Shown here: positions 55,201 to 64,000 of the stretch, in pieces
Numbering within the stretch: position 1 is the stretch's first letter
Layout: each line of letters starts with the position of its first letter
NCBI RefSeq assembly: GCF_963576615.1
Contig: NC_088714.1
Span: 868,001 to 932,000 of the forward strand
Direction: 5' to 3'
Length of the DNA stretch: 64,000 nucleotides
From: Watersipora subatra
Taxonomy: Eukaryota > Bryozoa > Gymnolaemata > Cheilostomatida > Watersiporidae
Notes under the pieces: generated by a model
Told to the model about the DNA's origin: nothing
What the model saw: the letters and a program-made list of their open reading frames with translations, nothing else
Database searches by the model: none
Made by a program: the position numbers and the translations under genes

Positions 55201-58200
55201 GGTTTAATGCCCACGACTTACTGTAAAAAATACAAGCAACAATATATCAGTACATCAGTACGTCAGTACGTCAGGACGTCAGGACGTCAGTACGTCAGGA
55301 CGTCAGGACGTCAGTACGTCAGGACGTCAGGACGTCAGTACGTCAGAACGTCAGTACGTCAGTATATGAGTACGTCAGTACGCCAGTACACCAGTACACC
55401 AGTACATCAGTACATGAGTACAGTTTTGCGATGAACTTTCAGTTTATTCTTTAGGGTTTCTTTTGAAAGATGCAAACTTTAATGAGTTAAACTTGTCAGT
55501 CTCATCGCTGTGATTTCCCATGTAGGAGATACATGTAAGTAGTAAGTTATAAATATTGTCTCATTACCTTATTTTCATTGCTGAAAGTCAGCCTGATGGC
55601 AATTCCAATCCTGCCAGGGAGAATGTCAAGACTAACGTATAAGACCTCATAGGTAAAAGAGGCACCCATGGCCAACTCTTCTAGCCTCTCCATTGGCAGC
55701 TTCAGCCTGGTGGGTGGCCGGAGGCTGTTCGAGACCCAAACAGTGCTGCCATTCGTCATTGTAAGTAGGTCAACCTTAACATTGTTGTACAGACCTTGAA
55801 CACACCAGCTGTGTGATGCTATCTTATTTGGCTTGACCTCAGCGGGAACTGCAATATAATCATGGAGTTGGGAATATTGAAAGTATATGGAGTATCTGCT
55901 ACTCCAAAACATGGTTTGTTTGCATTGCTGAAAGGTAACATTTCAAGCACCTGCTGTGTATACTACCGAGGGCACTCATTGAAGCACCTGCTGTGTATAC
56001 TACAGTGAGCACTCATTGAAGCACCTGCTGTGTATACTACAGTGAGCGCTCATTGAAGCACCTGCTGTGTATACTACAGTGAGCGCTCATTGAAGCACCT
56101 GCTGTGTATACTACAGTGAGCGCTCATTGAAGCACCTGCTGTGTATACTACAGTGAGCACTCATTGAAGCACCTGCTGTGTATACTACAGTGAGCGCTCA
56201 TTGAAGCACCTGCTGTGTATACTACAGTGAGCGCTCATTGAAGCACCTGCTGTGTATACTACAGTGAGCGCTCATTGAAGCACCTGCTGTGTATACTACA
56301 GTGAGCAATCATTGAAGCACCTGCTGTGTATACTACAGTGAGCGCTCATTGAAGCACCTGCTGTGTATACTACAGTGAGCGCTCATTGAAGCACCTGCTG
56401 TGTATACTACAGTGAGCGCTCATTGAAGCACCTGCTGTGTATACTACAGTGAGCACTCATTGAAGCACCTGCTGTGTATACTACAGTGAGCGCTCATTGA
56501 AGCACCTGCTGTGTATACTACAGTGAGCAATCATTGAAGCACCTGCTGTGTATACTACAGTGAGCGCTCATTGAAGCACCTGCTGTGTATACTACAGTGA
56601 GCGCTCATTGAAGCACCTGCTGTGTATACTACAGTGAGCGCTCATTGAAGCACCTGCTGTGTATACTACAGTGAGCGCTCATTGAAGCACCTGCTGTGTA
56701 TACTACAGTGAGCGCTCATTGAAGCACCTGCTGTGTATACTACAGTGAGCGCTCATTGAAGCACCTGCTGTGTATACTACAGTGAGCGCTCATTGAAGCA
56801 CCTGCTGTGTATACTACAGTGAGCACTCATTGAAGCACCTGCTGTGTATACTACAGTGAGCACTCATTGAAGCACGTGCTGTGTATGCTACAGTGAGCAC
56901 TCATTGAAGCACCTGCTGTGTATACTACAGTGAGCACTTATTGAAGCACCTGCTGTGTATACTACAGTGAGCGCTCATTGAAGCACCTGCTGTGTATACT
57001 ACAGTGAGCACTCATTGAAGCACCTGCTGTGTATACTACAGTGAGCACTCATTGAAGCACGTGCTGTGTATACTACAGTGAGCACTCATTGAAGCAACTG
57101 CTGTGTATACTACAGTGAGCAATCATTGAAGCACCTGCTGTGTATACTACAGTGAGCACTCATTGAAGCACCTGCTGTGTATACTACAGTGAGCGCTCAT
57201 TGAAGCACCTGCTGTGTATACTACAGTGAGCGCTCATTGAAGCACCTGCTGTGTATACTACAGTGAGCACTCATTGAAGCACCTGCTGTGTATACTACAG
57301 TGAGCGCTCATTGAAGCACCTGCTGTGTATACTACAGTGAGCGCTCATTGAAGCACCTGCTGTGTATACTACAGTGAGCGCTCATTGAAGCACCTGCTGT
57401 GTATACTACAGTGAGCACTTATTGAAGCACCTGCTGTGTATACTACAGTGAGCAATCATTGAAGCACCTGCTGTGTATACTACAGTGAGCGCTCATTGAA
57501 GCACCTGCTGTGTATACTACAGTGAGCGCTCATTGAAGCACCTGCTGTGTATACTACAGTGAGCGCTCATTGAAGCACCTGCTGTGTATACTACAGTGAG
57601 CGCTCATTGAAGCACCTGCTGTGTATACTGCAGTGAGCGCTCATTGAAGCACCTGCTGTGTATACTACAGTGAGCGCTCATTGAAGCACCTGCTGTGTAT
57701 ACTACAGTGAGCACTCATTGAAGCACAAACTGTAGAGACTGTATAGTTGGTTAGACAGAAAGAAATATTATTATCACGGAGTACAATATCCAGCCTCTAT
57801 CAGTTAGTTCCACTCCTTTTTTCTTTAGAATAAAATCTAGTACGTATAACGTTCACGAATAACTGCACTGCTATAGAATAAGATTAGACAGGACATTATA
57901 TTCTAAAATTGTAACTTTAACTAGCAAAAACAAAGGATTGAGTAAAACCAATGCATGCTGGTTAAATGTTTCCTGTCTTGTATACATAATTCCATTGTTC
58001 TTGTTTTTAGGAATTAGCCAACAATATTTTAAGCGAGAGTTATCTTAGCTTGTTTTTCTTGTTTATTATCTATGCCCTGCTGGATATCATTAGTAATGAA
58101 GACGTACCATTAAATCTTTGGAACATAGAGTCATTTACTCCGAGGTAGTAGATGTCATTCTGTTCGCCAAGCACGATGATATAGTTGAACATCATGGCCA

Positions 58201-61200
58201 CCCCAGTGACATTTAAGTTTGTTTGGAATCCTTCGGGAGCCGGGAGAAGGGTGATGGTAGCAAAGTCATCTTGTGTTATGTAGACCTTTTCTCTCACAAT
58301 CACTAGGGCGATGTTTGCCTGTGAGATACATTAGTTAAGATTAGCAGCTGACAAAGGAATGTAGAGCGATCAGTGAACGCTCGTGTTTAATTGAAACTGA
58401 GTTGTCTGCCCTCGTGTGAACAGTGTGTTAAGGGCGTGTAATAGAGTGCTGTAGAGCCCCTTAGATTGTGCTTACTCACATGACACGGGTTTGGCAGCAA
58501 CGCAAGGGCCTGCGTATCTTTCCCAGCCATGTAATACTTTGGTGTACCTCCTGTCAACTGTTTATAGCTTATGTGGAGAGACGCTATCAAACCGTCCCTA
58601 AATACAAACCAGTGGGCTATTTAGACTCTCAGACTTGAGGTTAAAATAAGTTTGTGCAGAAGAAGCATTACGTTATATAATAAACACTCTGCACTTTGAC
58701 TTCTCAAAGAAAAAAAGCTGCTCATAGTCGTGTTTTAATTTCCAATTGACTAAAAAGATTGTATCTAGCATACGGAGCCACTTCATACAAATACCTTCAG
58801 ACAGAGGAATGCTTATCGTTTTATACTATTGAAATTAAGTTCACTGACGAGTTTAGAAAACGATTTCAGCTAGATGTTTAGGCCTGGTGTATGTTTGTGG
58901 AGCATAGCTATGAAGTGGGCGATCAAGTATGCCAGATAGTCTGTTAGACGACAGAAGTTCAGAAATATCGAAAGTTTATTGAGCCCATGGGTCTCAAAGA
59001 AAACCCCCTAAACACACCAGACATAAGCATTACGCCCATCCTATATCTAGAACAACCTGATTGATATCGTAGGAATTTATTTTGTAAATGTTATTGATTT
59101 CCTTCCTGTGATTATTTTTTTGCACAGCCTGATTTGCTTTTATTGGCCAGTGCAACAGAGTGATAATCAAATCAAAATTTGAGCTCCCCAAAGAAAAACG
59201 GTGAGCCAACATTTGCTTACTTGCCTTCACTTGCTTAAGCATTATTAAATTTAGCTTGTTAAACGGAGGTTTGTCTTCTCACAAATACTATTTGGATGGT
59301 CCCAGTTATCCTTACACTGCTTGATGTTGTGTCTTTGGATCAGTTAGTTAGTTTCAACTTGGCAAAGGCAGGTGTAAAAGTCAATCTCATAACGGTCCTC
59401 TATGAGGTCCACTAAGTCGAATACAAGTGAAGGTAGTTTAGTACGAGTCTTACCTGACGAAACAGCTGTAAAGTGCGATTGGATGGCCTGTGATTGAGTA
59501 ATAAGGCATCCTGATACTTTCGCCTGTTCTGTCGATATCCACCGCAAACAGCCAATAGCCTTCCGTCCGCTCAAACCGCAATAGTTTAGCTCGTTGTTTG
59601 GCAGGGCCGCTGCTCAACCAGGACATGCGGATAACTTTCGGCATTTGACCCATAATCTGATATTCAATTGTAAGCAGCCTTGAGTGCTGAAAGAAAGCAG
59701 GGAGAGAGTGCGAGACAATGGTGGCTAATAACTAGTAATCAGCGTTCGGCTAGACTAAAGTTGCTTGAGAAATGTGGCTAATATTGGTGATATATCAGAG
59801 ATCATTAGGCAGTTATAGCTGTTCTTCTATGGTGGTCAGTTATTCCGAGACTTCTAGCCAATCAACAGTTAGCTATTTCTAATCATTTAGCCAGCAACAA
59901 ATCAGCTATATCGAACCATTCAGTCAATCACCAATCAGTCGTTACGAACCATTCAGCCAATCAACTGTTTTGAATCGTTCATCCAATCACCAATCAGCTA
60001 TTTCTAATCATCCAGCCAATAAACAGTCAGCTGTATTGAAGCGCCAGTTGAACTCACAATCAAACCATCAAAGTAAATTTGGCATTTATTTATTTTAGTT
60101 TATAAAAAGAATTTATCTGTTATGGAGGCCACAACTATGCGCCTCTGACTGACCTATTTATTAAGTGGCCTTTTCTCCACCCTATTCTTGATTTTATAAT
60201 TCTAACTATGATAGCATAGGCTTTATAGCCTGAGCACTCACATAGGACGGAGAGGTGGCAGAGTCAGAGAGTTCGCTATCGCTAGCATGCTCGTCATTGT
60301 ATATCCACACTTTTAACAATTGGTGATTTGGGTCACTAGGTCTTCCGTGCTGTCAAAATATTTTTTCAGATATGTCAAATTTCACTGGAAGATAAATAAG
60401 TTTTCAAACAGTTTCTACAAAACTGAAGCCAGTAGATATCTCATTTTAAGTAACAAACAAAGGAGATCAGTAATTTAGTTATAACTAACCCAGCTGTTCC
60501 AACATGTTGCTTAAAAGAAAGAGGTGCTTTGAATTCCCTCTTAACAAAGAGGAGACAATTTCATAGCAATGCTACTCATTTGTTTGATCTTATTTTCTTC
60601 TAGTTAGTTATAATTATTATTATTATTATGCAATAAATAATGTTAAAGCTAAGTAAATAACTTATAAGTAATATAGTATAATTGGTTGTTGTTTATAACT
60701 ATGAATATAAACAATTATTAATATCATTATAATTATTATTACTAGTTGGTTATAATTTTGCTATAAATAAAGTTAAAGCTGAGTGAATAACTTATAAGTA
60801 ATATAATAATAATAAGTAGTGTTTGCTGTTCCAACACAAAGATGGTATTAAATTCTGACCGTTGGGTTATGCGTGGGTGTTATGCTGAGATACCAGTTGT
60901 AACACTCGAATGTGGTGTAGAACTTTATCTGTCTTGTCTTATTACCAACCCCTTTGACATCTAAGTCAATTGCATGTATGCCTTTGTTCAGACATCTAAG
61001 GAAAGTAACCTGAAATGATTACCCTTGAGAGAAGAAAAACGTGCTAACTGAAGGATAAAGCGTCTTTAAATTTGAACTGTGATATCATAAAAAAAACTTG
61101 AGAACATTTTTGACAGTTTGAGTTACAACAATAGAGGTTACCTTTCCTTTATTATGGCTCAAAATACAAGTAGGCGCCGTCCACAAAAGGTCGTCATCAT

Positions 61201-61357
61201 TAATGTTGCTCGTATTGGCGCCAAGAAACTCTAACTCAAGTGTGTCTCGGGTTGTTGAGCTTGAACCATGTCTCTGCGGTCTAGTAAACCTCCAAGTAAC
61301 CAGCTCTGATTCAACAGCGGCAACAATTGTCAAGCTAACCATAATATTTAGTATCAT
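43249..61357 (-). CDS. CATSPERE: CatSper auxiliary subunit epsilon, 17 coding exons
   Basis: Coding exons in transcript order: 61142-61357, 60860-61009, 60242-60349, 59454-59686, 58480-58597, 58108-58318, 55568-55848, 54846-55003, 54279-54480, 53001-53103, 52794-52912, 49613-49780, 47491-47691, 46738-46858, 45006-45204, 43828-44046, 43249-43471. Codon phases agree at every junction, giving 1009 aa (human CATSPERE is 951). A signal peptide (MILNIMVSLTIVAAVES) is followed by a large extracellular region and a membrane segment at about 961-982 (YAVLTAIVLSLIATYVWF), then a short basic tail. Family blocks: KGIHAIDLDVKG, ERCPYRYF, SVGCPSGRHI, IGCPIFVGNEEPFRPVLEMY, VLWEVNGRVDYAYT, LPPEELWGADNYMSC and SFCDLSATFAV. 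The last four align with human epsilon better than with delta or beta. It should sit in the sperm-flagellum CatSper calcium channel. Weakest junctions: the donors of exons 2 and 9. A separate gene lies in intron 11. Confidence 0.93.
44408..44953. mobile_element. Tc1/mariner-like MITE in CATSPERE intron
   Basis: The left end CAGTCATGTGCAAATGTGTG follows TA. The right end is its imperfect inverted copy (complement GAAGTCATATGCAAAACTATGGAGCC). Both share a GGAGCC-C core about 20 bases in. About 545 bp of AT-rich interior without a transposase frame. The ends have diverged, so it is old. Confidence 0.6.
45485..45692. repeat. 31-bp tandem array, about 7 copies
   Basis: Unit AACAGCAGACCTGGCACAGG followed by TAAGTACATGC, in CATSPERE intron 14 (45205-46737). 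On the plus strand, which is antisense to the gene, several units contain CAG/GTAAGTA, an ideal splice donor. Confidence 0.93.
46630..46705 (-). repeat. Possible tRNA-derived SINE fragment
   Basis: The minus strand reads TTTAACACGATAACGCTTTA ... GGTGGGTTCAAATGCTGCC, with a B-box (GGTTCAAATGC) and a weak A-box. It lies in CATSPERE intron 14, just before exon 46738-46858 on the plus map. Confidence 0.35.
47139..47355. repeat. 19-bp tandem array, about 11 copies
   Basis: Unit GTGTATGTGGTGTTACACA. It lies in CATSPERE intron 13 (46859-47490), close to exon 47491-47691. The open frames through it are periodic. Confidence 0.93.
48118..48150. mobile_element. Single mariner-like end
   Basis: TTACAGTGCCGTCAGAAATT followed by ATGGCACC resembles a Tc1/mariner terminus (TA plus CAGTGCC...ATGGCACCC). 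No partner end was found nearby, so this is a fragment or a chance match. It lies in CATSPERE intron 12. Confidence 0.3.
48670..48755 (-). repeat. tRNA-derived SINE, copy 2
   Basis: On the minus strand: TTGTAGCGCAATGATGAAAT ... AAAGTTCAACTCCAGTGCGA, then AGCAGGTTTTTC. A-box and B-box spacing is tRNA-like, and the tail matches the copy at 41480-41570 base for base at most positions. Confidence 0.65.
49317..49580. repeat. Palindromic AT-rich array of ~13-bp units (CATATGGCCATATC)
   Basis: Units such as GCCATATCATATG, GCCATATCGTGTG and ACCATATCATATG follow one another. Most are self-complementary over CATATG or ATATGGCCATAT, so either strand can fold into many alternative hairpins. The array ends about 33 bases from CATSPERE exon 49613-49780, downstream of its donor. 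Confidence 0.85.
50130..50215. repeat. Compound inverted repeat (AGAGCTATTGAAAAGAGCTG)
   Basis: AGAGCTATTGAAAAGAGCTG is followed by its complement after a few bases, then a third partial copy (GAGCTATTGAAAAGCTC) with an inverted TCATATGAC spacer. A strong hairpin in CATSPERE intron 11, downstream of the nested caspase gene. Between 50216 and 50755 I see nothing else, and no clear AATAAA for the caspase gene. Confidence 0.75.
50756..52340 (-). CDS. Ankyrin-repeat caspase with predicted N-myristoylation, nested in a CATSPERE intron
   Basis: Two exons, 51207-52340 and 50756-51085, joined in phase 0 (ctg/GTATGT donor, tttatttag acceptor), give 487 aa. The start is the first ATG after an in-frame stop at 52374-52376. 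Residues 1-9, MGQKQSRKC, fit the MGxxxS myristoylation consensus with a following basic run and a Cys. About residues 48-240 hold four or so degenerate ankyrin repeats (GENIVHDAVKREDIDLLIDI, NQQNCLQCAIVTTNKCVTEL, GDKNALQLAANSSKLEMLFY). About 276-398 is a caspase p20 domain, with catalytic His345 in FVMCHGSSG and Cys385 in VGVQACQKD. An Asp-rich linker (DLDADAQQV) follows. About 412-487 is p10, with ATVHGRYAYRQ (Arg432 at the S1-pocket arginine position of the usual SWR) and C-terminal MRCTFSVPIRL. The standard QACRG is QACQK here. The family is clear; substrate specificity and activity are not known. Likely role: cell death or immune signalling at a membrane (inference). Confidence 0.88.
53268..53951. 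repeat. 29-bp tandem array, about 23 copies, with higher-order blocks
   Basis: Unit CATAGGTCAGACATACATGT followed by ATATACTAT. The variants CACACATAC, ACTACC and ACTATG recur together about 290 bp apart, showing block duplication of ten units. It lies in CATSPERE intron 9 (53104-54278). Confidence 0.94.
54505..54812. repeat. 34-bp tandem array, about 9 copies
   Basis: Unit ACAGTCACATGGTATATACT followed by TAAGTGTACAGTTA. It lies in CATSPERE intron 8, between exons 54279-54480 and 54846-55003, filling nearly all of it. Confidence 0.92.
55238..55425. repeat. 8-bp tandem array of ACGTCA-containing units
   Basis: AGTACGTC and AGGACGTC alternate about 22 times, decaying to AGTACACC at the right. 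Each unit supplies an ACGTCA half-site of the cAMP-response element type. It lies in CATSPERE intron 7 (55004-55567). Confidence 0.92.
55942..57726. repeat. 37-bp tandem array, about 48 copies
   Basis: Unit ATTGAAGCACCTGCTGTGTA followed by TACTACAGTGAGCGCTC. Most variation is at one site (GCGCTC, GCACTC, GCAATC, GCACTT), and the order of variants repeats in blocks. The array is about 79% of CATSPERE intron 6 (55849-58107). On the transcribed strand each unit contains CAGCAGGTGCTT. Confidence 0.95.
60600..60815. repeat. Two copies of an AT-rich ~120-bp segment
   Basis: Segments containing AATAATGTTAAAGCTAAGTA / AATAAAGTTAAAGCTGAGTG and AACTTATAAGTAATATA are repeated about 120 bp apart in CATSPERE intron 2. 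Imperfect copies, origin unknown. Confidence 0.6.
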
Positions 61358-63366
61358 CTCTAAATCGTCCAGGGGTAGAGAAATTGGCTTGCAGTTAGCA
61401 AGATCCAGGAGAAACGTAAAAGCAGCGTTGTGCTAATCTTTATGTTCGGCGTAATGAGACGGCTGGTACAACCACAATGCAGCTCAGGGTATGGCTGATG
61501 CCCCTCAGCTGCCATTTGCAAAGGTGCCATTGGATGTCTAGCCCATCTTACTAAAATAGACAATAATTCGTGCCTATAGAGCACAAAATTTTTGAAGTTT
61601 CTTTTCAAGGCTGCAATCATTGGTTTATTACCTGTAATTCTACATTAACCCCTTGTTTATTCATATTCACACTGCTTTCCAGCGTCTTCGCATAAACTAT
61701 TTCAACTACACAATAAATGCTTATGAAGTTTGAGAATACCAACTATGTAGCATTGAAGCTTGGTATCATTAATGCTGCATATATTTACGATCATCCAAAT
61801 GTGCAGCGAATGCAGTTTATAAAATGCAAAAAATATTTTAGCTGAAGCTAGCTGTATTATATTTCGGAAATCAAAGGTGGCTAGCCTACAGCGTAAAATC
61901 TCTGACTCTCCAACAGATTTCCACCTATTGGCTTGCATAACTGACGGTCAGTCAATCAAGTTCAGAGGAATCAAGTTCATATCAGTGTATCACTGTTTCT
62001 AATAAGTGGGCAACTTTGGCATCTCTAGATGAACATTCCTCTTCATCCTTCAGGCTCAACCATACGCTTGGCTAAGGTGCTGACTAAAGTAATGGAACAT
62101 TTCTGGCTGGCGAGTTTCTTGCTATCTATTGAACAACAACAATTAAACTAGCCTTAGTACGGAACATATTCGGACAAAAGTATAAACCCACTTACAAAAA
62201 CATAGAACTTAAGCTAAACAAACTAACTCGAATGCAGAACATTTTCGGACAAAAGTATAGGTCCACTTAGAAACTTAAAATTTAGGCTAAACAAACTAAC
62301 CTACCTAAATACGGAACATAGTTGAACAAAATTATAGACTCACAATAATTTAGAACTTAGGCTAAACAAACTTACCTGAATGCAGAACATATTTGGACAA
62401 AATTATAGACTCAACAATGTAGAACTTGATCTAAACAAACTAACCTCCCTAAATACGGAACGTATTTGGACAAAAGTATAGGTCCACTTACAGAAATGTA
62501 AAACTTAGGCTAAACGAACTAACCTACCTAAATACGGAACATAGTTGAACAAAATTATAGACTCACAATAATTTAGAACTTAGGCTAAACAAACTACCCT
62601 GAATGCGAAAAATATTTGGACAAAATTATAGACTCACAATAATGTAGAACTTGATCTAAACAAACTAACCTCTCTAAATACGGAATGTATTTGGACAAAT
62701 GTATTGAAGCGCTTACAATAATGTAGAACTTAGGCTAAACATGCATGAATATGATGTAGATAAGGGAGGGGGACCTCTTGATTTCTCGACCTACTTCACT
62801 TATGCATCAGGCTCTCATCTTTCACTATCGAGAAAATGCTCAAGACAAACTGTAGTTTATAAAATATTTACTAGAAATAATACAACATGACAAAGGATAT
62901 AAGACACGGATAGTCTGCAAAAAGCAAAATAAGCTATATTTATCCAAAAACAATGAATGACTACAGCACATTAGTTGAGATCCGACATGACGTCGTAACA
63001 GAATAATACCCTTAGGCTAGAGGTTAGAGGTGGCTTATAGATCAGACCACATAACGGATGTAAAAATATACATTTCAGCAAAACATCTTACAAAAATAAA
63101 ATGGCAGACAGAGGAGTGTAAGAAGTCACTCTCTAACCGCTACTGATTGTAATACTGGTAGACAGAGGAGGGTAAGTAGTCACTCTCTAACGGCTAGTGA
63201 TTGTAATACCAATAAAGAACTGGCCAAAGGTTCAGCAAGCATTATCAAGTACGAAGTGAACTACTTTCATGCATAAAACTTGCACAGCGATGTGACCGAC
63301 ATTATAGCTAGAGACTACAAGTACTAAAACATGGTGCATCTTAAGACTAAGTAAGAGAATGTTGAG
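61358..63366. other. Region upstream of CATSPERE and 3' of the next gene
   Basis: It should contain the CATSPERE promoter and 5' UTR, and the 3' UTR of the minus-strand gene at the right edge. Apart from the ~74-bp array (62150-62745) and a 55-bp direct duplication at 63107-63205 (GGCAGACAGAGGAGTGTAAG ... GATTGTAATAC), I recognise nothing. Confidence 0.5.
62150..62745. repeat. Degenerate ~66-80-bp tandem array, about 8 copies
   Basis: Units contain ACGGAACATATTTGGACAAA and AACTTAGGCTAAACAAACTA separated by variable spacers. The spacing between copies alternates (75, 79, 66, 73, 81, 66, 77 bp by eye), so pairs of units form a roughly 146-bp higher-order period. It lies upstream of the CATSPERE start. 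Confidence 0.85.
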
Positions 63367-63522
63367 CTAGTGGCAACGTTTCTTCAATAGACTTTTATCA
63401 TTAAAATTTAAATATAGGTGACTGGCAAAGGCCTCGTGGAGTTTATACTTCTCTGGCAGCGTCATGCGTAACCGAGTGTCAGCAGACAATGACTCTGTCT
63501 TGCTCAAATCAATGGACCAGAT
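63367..63522 (-). CDS. Last exon of an unidentified gene (partial)
   Basis: A clear acceptor (TTTCTGCTCTTTTCAG) precedes an in-phase frame of 51 codons ending in TAG. It starts IWSIDLSKTESL and ends with the basic NDKSLLKKRCH. The composition is protein-like, and the acceptor is the best in the area, so I take it as a genuine 3' terminal exon whose upstream exons lie beyond 64000. The IWSIDL start resembles the end of a WD40 blade, but that is too little to name a family. 63523-64000 is intron with nothing recognised. Confidence 0.6.
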   Translation of the reverse strand: MWSIDLSKTESLSADTRLRMTLPEKYKLHEAFASHLYLNFNDKSLLKKRCH

Positions 63523-64000
63523 CTGAAAAGAGCAGAAATAACCAGTGGGGAGCAGATAGATAACTGGTCCCTGATGAAAAATAGACAACTACAATATATA
63601 AAAATAGATTATCATTGTCTATTGTTATATAAATAGCTGAATGCCCTGCATAGCACAGGTAATAAAGTAACAGCTTATAAACATTACATTACCTACATTA
63701 CCTTTACACAGTGACCTGCAACTGTTTATAGGTTGTTTTAATTACCCATGCTACGCCCGCACTCACCTAGTGAGGCCAGCTGGTAATCGTTCCGTGTGAT
63801 ACAACGTTGTTATGCGTATTTTAACCAATGTGATGAATGTCTTCACCATTATTGATCAAGTGACAGGCTACTACATAACCCCTCATTGTTTATAGGATAG
63901 GCTGATTTTTAATATCCGGATAATGTCAGGCATCTAGCTAGCAGTGGCAAATGTTGTATATGTTAAATAAAAATAAATGTTTTGTCCAAAGACTTTTTTA

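Overview
The window is animal nuclear DNA: AT-rich, with genes in many short exons joined by GT-AG introns, and about 10 kb (roughly 16%) of short-period tandem arrays. The proteins (KLHL20, CatSper epsilon, PAR-type bZIP) and the mixture of P-, pogo/Tigger- and TTAA-type DNA transposons with tRNA-derived SINEs suggest a marine or freshwater invertebrate with flagellated sperm, perhaps a lophotrochozoan. The sequence does not settle the species. Exon models were built by hand from reading frames, splice signals and codon phase, using remembered human protein sequences as guides. No alignment was run.

Layout. 1-7547 is intergenic. 7548-16662 holds a plus-strand PAR/giant-like bZIP transcription factor gene in six coding exons (546 aa); its introns carry 13-, 36- and 39-bp arrays and an 866-bp element flanked by TTAA. 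15913-19075 is 3' UTR plus a 37-bp array. 19076-36922 is a minus-strand KLHL20 (diablo) gene in ten coding exons (621 aa) with BTB, BACK and six Kelch repeats. Its introns hold a 1.4-kb inverted-repeat element, four tandem arrays and a nested insertion in which a 3.6-kb P-element-like transposon sits inside an older pogo/Tigger-like element. 36923-43248 is intergenic, with a 36-bp array, a LINE fragment, a MITE and SINE-like copies.

43249-61357 is a minus-strand CATSPERE gene in 17 coding exons (1009 aa), running from signal peptide to C-terminal membrane segment. Inside its eleventh intron, on the same strand, lies a separate two-exon gene (50756-52340, 487 aa) for an ankyrin-repeat caspase with a predicted N-myristoylation signal. 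This is the most interesting object in the window. 63367-63522 is the last exon of a further minus-strand gene that runs off the right edge.

The genes do not form a functional cluster. One is a transcription factor, one a Cullin-3 substrate adaptor, one a sperm calcium-channel subunit, and one a probable death- or immunity-related protease that appears to use the CatSper intron as its home.
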